Assembly (NCBI RefSeq): GCF_018139145.2 | Contig: NC_059478.1 | Span: 36,373,001 to 36,437,000 of the forward strand | Origin: Gymnogyps californianus | Taxonomy: Eukaryota > Chordata > Aves > Accipitriformes > Cathartidae | Reading direction: 5' to 3' | Length of the DNA stretch: 64,000 nucleotides | Shown: one piece after another, positions 33,301 through 45,229 of the stretch | How the letters are laid out: each line of letters starts with the position of its first letter | Position numbering within the stretch: position 1 is the stretch's first letter | Position numbers and translations under genes: made by a program | The notes under the pieces: generated by a model | Databases searched by the model: none | Seen by the model: the letters and a program-made list of their open reading frames with translations, nothing else | What the model was told of the DNA's origin: nothing

Positions 33301-36300
33301 TTAGCAGCCTTTTCTGGGCTTGAGAAGTCCTTTCGAGCAGGGAGCCCTACCTAACATCTCCTTGACCAACCACGCATCCACTGCCCGTGGCCCTGGAGCT
33401 GGACGCCGGGCAGGCGGACACAGAATCACAGCAGAGCTCCTGTGGGACAGGGCGCGCGGAGGTCCCCAGCCCAACCTCCACCCCAGTGGGTCCAGCGAGA
33501 CCTGGGCACTGGGGGCTGCCTCTGTCGAGGTCTGGGCATCTGCGAGGGCGGTGCTCGCGCAGATCTGCTGGACAATCTGGTCCGGTCTTCTTCATTAGAG
33601 AGCAGGTTTCAGCTCAGAACGGAGGAAAAGGGTATTGTTGCTAAGTCAAAATAATGCATTCAAACACCACCAAAAAAGGACAAAAATGGTTCAAGTGACA
33701 GCAACGTGTAACGTCTTCCACCACGACTTGCCCCGGTGAAGATCCAAGCGGCGTTACCCGTGACCCGTTGGACGTGCCCTGCAGAAGGACCCCTCAAGGT
33801 GCTGGGTCTGCGGGCGTGCGATTGCACGGGGGGACGGAGCAGAGAGGGGAAATGCCCGTTCTCGCTCTCTTAGAAGGAATACTATTCATTACATTTATCT
33901 CAGCTTTTGTCAGCCCATATATATTGTAGATATTCATTATTTTCACCTCCTAGTACTTTGGCAATTGAAGTTCAATAGATCAAGATCTCTTCTTACTTCT
34001 GCTCTTGCTTCATATACGTGCATATATTTTTCTATATGTGAAATTACATACATGTAGATAATAAAAAGCCTTTTTTTTTAATCCTTATTAATTAGAAGGT
34101 CTTTAGATTTAAATGAACAGTACATAGGAAAATCCGTTGTCCAAATGTATGCAATTAGTGATCAGGATTCGGCCATGATATTTTTCTATTTCTGCCTCAA
34201 GGACAATCAAAGAGACATCTGGGCTGGTAAATGCCACCCAGCTACTTACACAATTAAAGCTAAGCATGCGCGTGGCGTCTGTGCTCATTCTGGACACTTA
34301 GGAAATCTGTAGTTTGTCTGAAGACGTTTCTTGAACCAAAGGAAGGTAAAGTCATCGAGGCAAAAACTCACTGCAAATCACCCGCTCAGCTCACCTACCT
34401 GATGGGATGCTCTCCATTTAGCTGCCTAACAGTTGTAGCCTAAAAGCCTGCATAGAAAAATGAATTCTTTTGCTTGTTAGATAATCCTTGCATAAATACC
34501 AAAGTGTATTAAACCCATTTCTTTGTTAAAACGAAGTAAAAACAAGCTATTTACAACTGCGCACCAGTAACTTCCTAACTTAGTGTGTAATGTGAGGGAA
34601 AAAAGGTTTGGAAACATCTTCTGGGAACACTGTTGGACATGAATTCTGCATCACACATGGATGGGATAGCTGAAACGAAATAACAGTCACATCTGAATGT
34701 TTGTAAAGTACTGCCTAAAAGATCATATTTTATGTTTAATTGAAGAGTTGTTGGAGTTGGGAAAGATATTTGTAACATTCAGGGAACTAAAAACGTAATT
34801 GAGCTTAACGGACGTGATATCGATGACCTTCTTATCTCTCATCAGAAAAATCCTAGCACCTGTTTATCATACAAAGGAATGAATTTCAGAAGCGGTGAGA
34901 GGATATGTTCCTATACACGCGGTTTTACCTGACTTTGACCACTGCTCTGCTGGTGGCCAGAGTCACGTCTTTACAGCAAGACGGTAAGAACCCATGTCAA
35001 AATAGGGAGATAAAAGATCAATAAATATTTAAATTAAATGAGATGTTAATCAAAGGCAGGAAGGCTTGTGACATTTACCCAGGCAAACCTGGGGAACTCG
35101 GGGAAGCAATCACTTACGTTCGTGATTATCTTCAAGAGCTCACGGGTGTCCCAGCGGACTGGGAAAGGAACAAGAGTATTTATTTTTAAAAAAAGGGACC
35201 AAGGGAATTACAAACCAGTCAATCCACATTCAGTGCCTACAAAGACAGTGAATCAAAGCATCAAGCAGGTGATTTGTTAATAGCCGACGGTAATAAATAG
35301 AGCTGGCTGCAGTGATTTTCAGTTTCACACAGATTTTGCGGCTTTACTGCTGGTGTCAGTCTAAAATGATAGATAGGCTTATCCAGAAGAATAAGAAAGA
35401 GATAGAGCAATATCATAAATATTGGCAACTGCCTATTTGCTGCAGCCAGTGCACTTACAAGAGCTGACTGAAGCAGTTATTGCAGTCAGATCTTTCTTTC
35501 ATTTCTTTGGGACTTTCATAAGTTTCACACATTCGAGTAATTTTTACAATCTTCTGTATTTGTTCATCATGGCATGAATATATTTTATAAGTGCATTTGG
35601 GATAATGGGCTCTTTATAAGTATTTTGTATCAAGTACTCCAAAGAATAAACGGAATTTTTTATAAGATTCCCGTGCTGGTCACCCATACTTATCCTGCTG
35701 CTCTGATGCTCCCTCCCCTCCTGCTGAACCCTGGCTCGGACCTCGGCTGTTGGGAAGCAGGATGCTCTCCGGATCGGGTTTTGGAAAGAAGGGCTGTGTT
35801 GGGTAGCTGAGGCAGCGCCAAGCGCCCGCGGCGTGCCGTGCATCCCGCAGCCCTGCCGACAGTGCCGATGTCTGCGTGCAGCATCATTTTGTCCTCACCT
35901 TTGCCTGGGAAAAAGAATACAGCGGGGCAGACACCCGTCAGGCAGTAACATCAGATGGAAGGGCCGCAGGGTGAAAACAGGCTTTTAGCAAGAAAAAGGG
36001 GGTTATATGAGCCTGGAGGACTTTGATGCACTTCGATGTTAACTTTGAACCCCAGTGTGGTTCCTCCAGCTTGTGAGAATTTTCCATCTCAAACCAGGGC
36101 TTTATTGGACTGGTGTCTGGAGGAGGGTGCAGAGCCTGTCTGAACCAGCCTCCCTCCAAGCTTTCACCACACCATCGGTGGCCATTCTGTATCTTAGACT
36201 AAATGCAGTTCACTTTTCTGGTAAGCCACCCACATCATGCCATGCATATTAGATACTCAAGAAGAACATTCAATTAATTTCTCTGATGTACTGTCTTCAA

Positions 36301-38396
36301 AGCCTTTTACCATTATACCTTCATATGCATATAAAGACGTACACATTCCTTCTGGCATGGAAAGGAAGGAGTGAGCTGACTTTGGTTTTGACTCCTTAAA
36401 CACCAAAATTCATTTTTCTGATAATGCTGCACTCAGAGTGGTGCCTGTCATCTCTTGTGCCACTCTTTGGAGTTGGCAGTGAAAATAAAATACCTTAGTA
36501 TGGTGTAGCCAAAATTGTTAAAAAGTCATACTTGAAATTTTCTTGTTCTGAAAACATCAGTGTATCAGTAATTGACTGAAAGATTCTGGAAACATAAATA
36601 GACTATAAAAATAGCGTATTCTACATACTTCAAATTCCTCACATAGCGGCTTGTGTTTTCTCAAACCTGAATTTTTTCCTCTCCCCTCTCTCTTGCGCCA
36701 CTCTCTTTCTTCACTCTAGACTTCCAGGAGAGGAAGGTTGATCTCATTTTTTCATAGTTAAATTATTCAGCGAGAGCTTAAGATCTACTGCTGTCATGTA
36801 ATTTTACTCTTTGGCACATCCCAACTGGAGCACCAAGCATCACGCTGGAGGAGCTGTAAGTAGGTCGCAGCAGAACCCACCCGGAGTCACTTTGTGCATC
36901 TCTCCGGCGGCACCGCTCCGCACCTCCCGCTCCTGTCCTGCTGGAGCACAGGTTTTCTCCCATGAGATGCCTAGATCTCAGCTTGCAAATTTTATTATAG
37001 ATCATGCCAATAAAAGTATTTTTAAAGGCTTTGATCAGCTTGAAACTCCTAAGCCAGATGAACTCACATAACATTGCACTGCCATTTTACTCCAGCATCA
37101 GACTGTTACGCTTCTACTCATCTTCAGGCAAGGGAAGCACGGCGCAAGAGGAGCCAAGGAAGAAAAAATAAAACTATTAGCAAAGTAAAAACTTGTTTTG
37201 AAGCTTCTCATATAGAAAAATACCGAGTGATAAATAAATAGCATTTATAAACTTTTAATTATCAGTTTAGATTCACAAGTGATATCAAGGAGGATGCTAG
37301 GAATGCATCCCTTTGAAGCCTGTCCACTTCACGCAGAATTAGTCTCCTCGTGGTCCTGAGGCAGCTCAGTACTTAATGCAAATATACAGCCCCTTCCTAT
37401 CTTGCTGAAACAGGATGTTGCTTAGTTTTTATTAAAGTGCAATTAATTTTTATTTCTTCTTTCTAAATTATTTTCTGCCGTTTCTCTGAAGTGCTAAATT
37501 CTGCTGTGTTCCTAACCAGGATTTCCCTGAATAAAACTGGAGGAAATAAGAATTTGCATTTAATTAAACAAGGTCTAGCATTAGCGTGCTGAAGTTACTG
37601 CACTTGAAAGATGCATACATATAAACTTAAATGTTTAGAGTTGTACTTAGGTCCTGTAAAGCACATTAATTACAAAAGCTGATCAGGCTCGTCTGTGGCA
37701 GCTCCTCACAGATTTTGGGCAGAAAGAGTTTCTGCAGGAGTCTGGCAGGTCCCCGGGGCACGGGGAGTCCCGCAGAGCCAGAGCCGGGGACACCCTCGTC
37801 ACCCCTCCCCATGGCTGGGACCCCTCCTCGCCCCGGGGGGACACGCGTCCCCGTCCCCATCCCCAGCGGCAGAGCAGACCCTGCCCTGGCACCGCTGGGT
37901 CCTTCCCTGCTCCAGCCCAGCTTCTGCCCTTCTCCTTTGCTGGTATTTAAGTAATGGCTGGTAGTCCATTTCACTAATTATCCAAGATTTGCAACATTCC
38001 AGAAGCAGTATTTTAAGAATCAACAGGTTGCATTTTCCATCCTGCTTATATACATGTTGAATAAAGCAGCTATTAAAAATTAGCTAAAAAGTTGACAGTG
38101 CACTTCCAACAAGTGCACTTCCTATGGAAGACGTTTTGCCACATGATTCCAAATATTTTTTAATAAGCAAGGATCTCAACCGGAAAGCAGACAGCTTTTT
38201 GCAACACTGGTGCCAAGTGACTTTGCATAATAAGAACGTGAATTAATTTTGCAACACATTTTGGGAGAAGAAAATGGCTGATGTATTCGCATTATGAGAT
38301 TATCTATACGTGAGCAGTTGCGGCTGCTCATTATTTTGACTGCAGAAGGTTCTATTACCGTGGGTGGATGGGCCTTGGTATAATAAAAATTATTGA
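33301..38396. other. Non-coding stretch with scattered GC patches
   Basis: GC-rich patches at 33,390-33,600, 35,690-35,850 and 37,690-37,930 alternate with AT-rich DNA. Open frames stay at or below about 105 codons and overlap on both strands. A long pyrimidine tract ending CACTCTAG (36,672-36,719) looks like a splice acceptor, but no donor follows at exon distance. No gene, RNA or transposon recognised. Confidence 0.5.
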
Positions 38397-38452
38397 TGAG
38401 CACTGTATGAGTATTGAGCACTGTATGAGCACTGTAAGAGTACTGAGCACAG
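38397..38452. repeat. Short tandem repeat, ~18-bp unit, about 3 copies
   Basis: TGAGCACTGTATGAGTAT is followed directly by TGAGCACTGTATGAGCAC, then a partial, shortened copy. The unit itself contains an internal repeat of GAGCACTGTA/GAGTACTG. The minus strand reads as repeated Ser/Ala/Tyr codons. Confidence 0.85.
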
Positions 38453-41400
38453 AATGATAGCGCATCGTTTCTCTGATGGTGCATAGTATACAATCACAAC
38501 GTCTGTCACTGCGCTAAACGTTTTCCTATGTATCACTTTTTTTGCCCAGTAAATGGGATGGTACGCTACCTCCACTGGCTTTTTCAGCATTTTCGTAAAA
38601 AAGCACACACCTTCACAGCACACGCGGAAGGGTGGGACAGCCGATTGCAATAAAAATGCCTTTAATGTCACCATGTATGAGATAAGAGCGACATTCTGCC
38701 GAGTTACGTAGTTGGAGGTAACCAAATGCCCCCTTTAACTCACGCTGCGATTTGGGCCCGGGGGGGAACAGGGTGGGCAGGGGTGGGCTTCGGGCTTCGT
38801 CCTCAGCGTTTCCCGTGAGGCAGCAGGACGGCAAACAGCCCAGAAACCCCCGGGACTCCGGCGCAGTACAGCAGAGCTAGGGACAGTAGGAGCTAAAGAC
38901 AGCCCCGAATCCTCCCGCTGTTGTATATTTAATGCTGTCCCTTCACATCACTTTAATATATATTTTATATATGGCTGTCCAAAAGGGTAGCCACGTATTA
39001 CCACCCTGAAAGCTCTTTATTTTAACCAATCATGTAAGTACTGGATGTTTTCAAATTGCACTGCTCTCCTCTAATCTTGTTTTCATAATGAAATTTATTT
39101 AAGTCTAATATAGGCATAATGTAGAGTAATGTATCTTCTGCACCTCAGAGTGAATGTTAAAAGTGTAAATTCATTATTTCTCCTTCAGTAGATCTCCTTT
39201 TTATCTCTGTTCTATAGACATTAGAGTAATATTTTTCTCCTGAATACACTGATGAAGATCCAAAACTAATTTTCACAAAAATGAGAACTCCTTAAAAACA
39301 TGCTCTTATCGTATCGTGCAGGCTCTTTCAGCTGCACCAGTGTGCTTCACTTTAATCTCAGCTTTAATTTTTAAGTGGGTCTTTTCTTTTTTCAGCATTT
39401 CTCTCCATCTGCAGCGGCGAGGGCCAAGTCTTCTCCCTTCCCTGGGCACAACCCCTCCTGAACGGCGAATTCCTTTTGTTGGCATAGGGGGTTTCATTGG
39501 CACGGGTCCGTCCTGCGGCAAAGGGAAGGGAACAAATGCTTCAGCCCAGGAAAAATCTGGGAACTCAGCAGTTTGCCCTGACTTGAAGTCCCTCTCCGCT
39601 TCTGATCCTGCTTCGAGACAAAGTGAAATCAAGTGTTTAAGGGAAATTTGTACTGCTTGGGCAGGCAGATATATCTCATTCGCTATTCACTCATACACAT
39701 TCATCACCTCAGTCATACACCAGAGCTGATAAAAGCTTTGATGTAAGGTCTGCATTCAGTAATTGGGCTTAATCACTCTCAAAGAAACCTTTTCAGTTTG
39801 CAGAAAGTTTGTATTCTTAAAGACAACCACCAAAACCTCCAAAACCCCAGCCCTAAAATAATTACAATTTAAAAATAGATCAGTGTAATTTTATTCTTGC
39901 CATACCTGGCTCTTTTTGCATTGCTGTATGGAAAAATAAAGATGAATTTCAATAAAGCAGTTATCCTGAAAGCTATTATCACAAGATTGATTAACTTACA
40001 CTACTTTGTTTGAACAATAGGTTGTGGAGAGACAAAAAATACATTTTCCCTCAGTCTTAATCCATGAAAAAGTTATTAGACATTTATTTCTCAATTGGCA
40101 TGGTAAAAATCAATACATGTTTTCCAAAGATGCGTGCAATTTGCTTTAAGAATTTGTACTTGCGTGATCTTCAAGTACTATGACTTGTTTGGTAATTATT
40201 TGTTTCTAAGGTTTTATAGATTCTCCTTTCTTGTCCATGATTTTAATTGCTATAACTTTTGCCGACTTACTGAAGTGATTCCTGACTTACAACAATGGAT
40301 GGTTGAAGGAAAATTAAGATGCCACTCTATTCATCAGCTGGGTTTGACTTTAATAGAAAGACAAATGATGCATGCATAATAATGACTCCAACTTAGATCA
40401 GTACCCAGCTACGTAGGTGGCAAGCCTAGGCACACGTCAGGCTTTAGCATAATATGTTGCATCCTTCTTGCACATGATAGGCCTGGGTCCCTACGCCTCT
40501 ACGCAGCCTTTTGCTGCTGTTGTTCTTGTTGGTGTATGCATTCGGAGAGGGCCGTAGTTTGCATACAGGTCAGCTGCCGCCGGACTCCATCCTCACACTG
40601 AAGCCTTCAGGATATGGGCATTTGGTTGTCAATCCTTTGCAGCAAGAAATATCTTTCCTTGAACATCAGTAGAGCGATTACTAAGGCAAACGAAACAAAT
40701 AAGCAACTTATGGGCACAGAAGTTGCATGGGAGTATAGGGCAGACGGAGTACAATCAAAGACCTTTCCTTATATACATCCTTTCCCTACATAAATACCCT
40801 TAGGGTTGTTCTGAGAATTTTCTTCTTTTGCATTTCTGTCCTAGTTTCTTCCAGGAAGTTGAAAAGTGCCATGAGACCACTTGCTATGTCAAATCCGTAA
40901 CCAATTTGATATCATGAATCATTGAATCACGTAATATAATGTAATAATAAGCAGGTTGGACTGCAGCGTTTATTAGCTGATGCTCTCTTAAATAAGTTCA
41001 TGATGAAACAGGATCCTTCAGCCAATTTTTTCCACTTACCCTGCTGTTCAGGGGCAAGCTAGGAAAACTAAGGAAAAAAATCAGAGCTGAGACAGGCACC
41101 GCTACATGTCTGAAACCTGCTCGGCCATATGAAGAGATATTAAAAGAATACAGATATCTGAGCACATATCGCTAAAGAAGGCAGCCTTAATTTTAGCTGG
41201 CTGGCAGATGGGCTTTCTCATTAGCCTGTCTTTTCATCTTATTTCATGCAATTAAGTAGGCTCGGGAGGGACCCTACGGGACTGGCCATCTTCCAAAGGC
41301 TTGCACGGCCCAGGCTGCACGGCTTCCCGCTCCGGAGCCGATCGCCCTTTCGTGTGGAGTTGTTTTTCTTGACACAGGGAGCCGAATGAAGGGCTTGCTG

Positions 41401-41739
41401 CACAGACCGGCCAGCCCGCTCTGCGATGGCAGGCCCGGCTCTGCACTGTCCCCTCGACAGCAGCGACAGCAGCCCGACACGTCAGACCGATGGCATGCGT
41501 GGCAGGGCTGGCGGCGGCGATCTGAGAGGGACTGAATGTGTTCCACGCTTTTTCAGCTCTTTCTGGAGCATCAGAGTCCCTGCCAAGATGAGAGGAGATC
41601 TCTGTCAGGTTCTTCCCAGGAGGGGCAGGAACAGCTTGATCCAATAGAAAAATCTCAGTAGATCCGTATTTCCTCTACGTACCTGTGGTTTATAAATGGT
41701 ATGTCCAACATCCTGGGAAAGACCACTCTGACTTTGCTG
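38453..41739. other. Non-coding stretch, nothing recognised
   Basis: GC-rich patches at 38,740-38,920, 39,400-39,560 and 41,270-41,640, with AT-rich DNA between. A minus-strand donor-like site (CGCAGC then GTGAGT) lies at about 38,738. Open frames of 130-137 codons (39,316-39,729 and 41,252-41,644) lack any known domain. The 81-codon frame at 40,134-40,379 is AT-rich and also unrecognised. Confidence 0.5.
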
Positions 41740-41790
41740 TTAGAGCCCTAGCATATGCATATTAGAGCCCTAACATATGCATATTAGAGG
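41740..41790. repeat. Tandem duplication, 22-bp unit with GCATATGCATA
   Basis: TTAGAGCCCTAGCATATGCATA (41,740-41,761) is repeated with one change at 41,762-41,783, and a third partial TTAGAGG follows. Each copy contains GCATATGCAT, which matches 10 of 12 positions of the palindromic POU-dimer element ATGCATATGCAT. Two adjacent copies would make a small cluster of POU-like sites. The binding idea is inference. Confidence 0.8.
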
Positions 41791-44700
41791 AGGGAGATGC
41801 TCTAACGGTGCCACCACGCTGGGCAGTGACACCCTGGCCCTCCACAGCACTCAGCTCAGGGACGAGAGAGGGGATGGGAACGACCCATCCCGGGGTGCAC
41901 CCATGGCGGAGCCCCCGCAGCTCCCAGCAATACCCCCAGGAGGGAGCAGCACGAGGCAGCAGCGGGCCCGGGGAGGCAGCAGGGCAGGGGAGGGCAGGTC
42001 AGCAGCCGTCCCTGGGTACCAGCATCCCTCCCTGCCCCTTCATCCGCCTCGGCCCCGTGCCCCCCTTGGCGTCTCCTCCCTCTCCTGTGCGCGAGCATCG
42101 CAGAAACATCAGCTCTCCGTCAGGCAAAGCCATGGTGTCATTCTCCCATGTCGGGGCCAGTCCTGAAAGCCCTTATCTATGGGAGCAATTCCAGTGTTCA
42201 AAGGGACCATTGGTATGAATAACACCTGATCCTCGGGATTTATAGGACAGGCCCCATATTTTGCAGTCCATTGATTCAGTATTATTCCTTTGTTCCCATA
42301 GAAACGTGGGGGCTTTAAGGAGTAGTTTGAAGCTAAGACAATGAAAATAAAACAAAACAAAACCCTACCAAACCTTTGTATATACATGCATAGGCAGAAG
42401 AAAATAAAATCCTTGACTCCTTTCTGCATCCTGTAAAGCAGAGTAATTTAGTTGGGGGGAAAAAAAATCCAAACCCTCTCATAGATGTGATCCTTTTGAA
42501 CTGTTTGCTTTTTTTCTGAGGCAATTTCAGCAAAATGCTTAGCAACACGTATAGAAGGAAGGTGCTAAATCTTTGTATTAATTCTAAAAACCTCCATTTC
42601 TTATTAAGTCACAAGAGATAGCTCTTACTTTGTTTCCAGCAAAAAGTAATTTGGGCTTTATTTTATTTAGAATGTTGCCCACCGTGCTGGAGAGGCGAGA
42701 TTTCTTAATTGCTTTGTTGCAAAAACAATTTATGTGGGTTTTTTTAATGAGTTTAATTTTCTTTAAAGTTTTCCATGTACATATGTGGCAGTATTTTGAA
42801 ATCAAATATATTATCCACATAGCTGCCTCAGTGCTCCCATCATTAAACTAAGCACTTGAAGATGCTACCTCCACAAGGCTTATTGTATAGAAAACATGTG
42901 TACGAAGAGGGAGTTTGAGATGGCGTTTAAAAAAAAACTACAATAAGCAAGAGAGAAAAGGAGGGAGATTATTACCTGTATCCAGAAGCTGTCCTCCTAC
43001 TACAGAGCTGGGAGCCGAATCCACACATGGTGAGTTGCAACACGGAGACGAGGTTTTGAGAAGATGGCAAAATGTCTGATGATGCAAAAAAAAAAATCAC
43101 ACTGTGCTTTTGTTCAAATCCACCTTTAAAGCAACTAATATAACTGATGCTAGATGGCGCACAGGCAAAATGAATCTTGGTGGCCTGTGCCTGTGTTTTC
43201 TTCCATTGCCATGAACAAGGTCAATGGCAATCGGCGAGAATCTGGCCAGATTATGGCAGTGAAATAAATAAACCAGCAGTGTGGGACTCAGTTTACAACA
43301 CAGAGGTTAACAGCTGCAAAAAGGAAGGCAAGCTGCAGCCTATGGGCTGACAAAATACAGAACTACCGTGCCCAGTTTGTATTTGGCTGTATGTACAAAT
43401 ATCAGCTTTTCTAGTAATTAAGTAAATATTTGTGCTTAACATATTTAAAGATGGTGACTCGTCTGCAGTTTTCCCTGTCGTCAGCACTCCGCTCTGGTAA
43501 ATACGTGCTCCATGAAGACGGTGCCAGCGGTGACAGAATGGTTTGTGTGAGAAGGAACGTTTTGCCTGCAGGCAGAGCGGGGTGCACCGACAATTACGGG
43601 GCAGTAAGCAGGCGGGAGGCTCTCCGAGAGGGATGCGGGCTACGCGCTCCTCTTCCCAGTCCGGCTGAGCAAGAGCTTCTGGGTTGTTCTAACTTCTTCA
43701 GAACCTCAGTGGTAGAAAGAGATGAGAAATTGCTACCACTGAAATCAGGTTCGGGTGGAAGAGAGCCTCTCTCCTGCTTCGCCAAGTACTCTGACGAAGA
43801 GAGAGAAGCGGCTCATCACAAAAAGAGGAGAAATGAGCCCCAAAGTGGCTGAGGGTAGTATAAAAGGAACTATTGCAAAACAGGAGAGAGAACGGTACTC
43901 CCAAACTCAAGTCGAGGGTCCAGGAGAACGTGATCAAGTCTCTTTATTTTTTAGTGCCTGATGGTATGTTGTAAAGAACATATATGCACCTTCTGCTGGG
44001 ATTCATATAAACAATGCTTGTAATCTACGATGTAAGATGGAAAGGGATAGGTAAAGACCAAGACGTTAAAATCCAGCCCTGAAAGAAATCCATTAAAGCT
44101 AACGTTAGTGATGAATGATAAGTGATGAATCCCTCAGTCAGATTAAAACACCGTACAGAGAGCACATGTTAAAGAGCACAAGAGGGTAAAAGGTGGATCT
44201 GAAGGAGCGGTGGGTTAACAGCAAGCAAGCAGGCAGAGTTATCTCTCTGCATCAACAAACACCCCAAGACTTCATGAAGCTGAATTCTACTCCAAAACCG
44301 ACAACAGCCTCACACCTGGACGCACAGCATGCCGTGTCTCGGTGAGGTACTTGCCTGAACAGACGACTTATTAATATCATTGAGTCCTGTGATGCTCCCA
44401 GCGGGCACCTGCACGTCCTCCTCGAGAAGGGAGCCAAATCTACGGCAGTTTTGCCACTTCTCATGGGCTTCACCATCTAAAATTTTTGCTTGTCAGCATC
44501 CGTAGGTGTCTTTCACTTCCCAATGATGTACAGACCTGCTACTGTAACTGCATACAGCACGTCACATGCCATATTTCAGTGTGGCAATGATTTATCACTT
44601 GCTGTTGGAGCTCTTCTGTATGAACAGTCAACTCTCCAAGCAGCTCAGGGACCAGCTATTAACGGTGGGCAGCATGAGACCAAAGCATGAACAGGAGCTT

Positions 44701-44943
44701 TCACTGTCCACCTGGGTCTGAGCGATCTCCTGCCACAGACGTGCAGGAGAAGGACCCGTGGGAGGCACGGTGCCGTGAGGATGAGGACGGAGCCGTCCGC
44801 CCGGCCCCAGGTATGGGGTGGCAGGAGCAGCACCTGCGGGTCTCCCCAGAGCCTCCGAACCCTGAGCACCCTGTCTGCACCCGGGTCTGACGGGGACACC
44901 AGCTCTGTGTGTGTGCCACTCCTGGTCTGCACCCCAGAGCCCG
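41791..44943. other. Non-coding stretch with GC patches
   Basis: A GC-rich patch at 41,800-42,130 produces overlapping 129- and 136-codon frames. A second GC-richer interval is at 43,560-43,860, with a 140-codon frame (43,430-43,852) that has no recognisable domain. AT-rich DNA lies between. Near 44,107-44,130 the 9-mer GTGATGAAT is repeated at short spacing. No exon or transposon recognised before the CR1 tail. Confidence 0.5.
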
Positions 44944-45000
44944 GCTGGACTAGATGATCTCCACAAGTCCCTGCCAACCTCAACCAGTCTGGGATGCTGT
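44944..45000 (+). mobile_element. CR1 LINE 3' tail remnant
   Basis: The block reads GCTGGACTAGATGATCTCCA, then AAGTCCCTGCCAACC, then CAACCAGTCTGGGATGCTGTG. This follows the order of the avian CR1 3' terminus (GGACTAGATGATCTT..., TCCCTTCCAACCC..., ACCATTCTATGATTCTATG). Orientation is plus. CR1 copies are nearly always 5'-truncated, and no polymerase sequence is visible upstream. Confidence 0.75.
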
Positions 45001-45117
45001 GGTGTGTCACCCCAGTCTGTACCCCAAACTCTCAGGGCCCCAAAAGCACAACAAATAAGTTGTAAAGTCCCCAATCCACCTCCATGCCTCCCCCATCCAG
45101 GGCCCAGGAGCCCAGTT

Positions 45118-45229
45118 CAGCCCAGGACAGGGCCCTTGGTCCTGCCAGAGCTCCATCCAACGTCCCAGCCCAGGACGGGGCCCTTGGTCCTGCCGGAGCT
45201 CCATCCGACGTCCCAGCCCAACCTGGGAC
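45118..45229. repeat. 48-bp tandem duplication plus partial third copy
   Basis: A 48-bp unit beginning CAGCCCAGGACAGGGCCCTT occurs at 45,118-45,165 and 45,166-45,213 with three differences, followed by about 16 bp of a third copy. It begins about 120 bp after the CR1 tail. The repeated Gly/Pro/Ala open frames on both strands (45,007-45,311) come from it. Confidence 0.9.
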
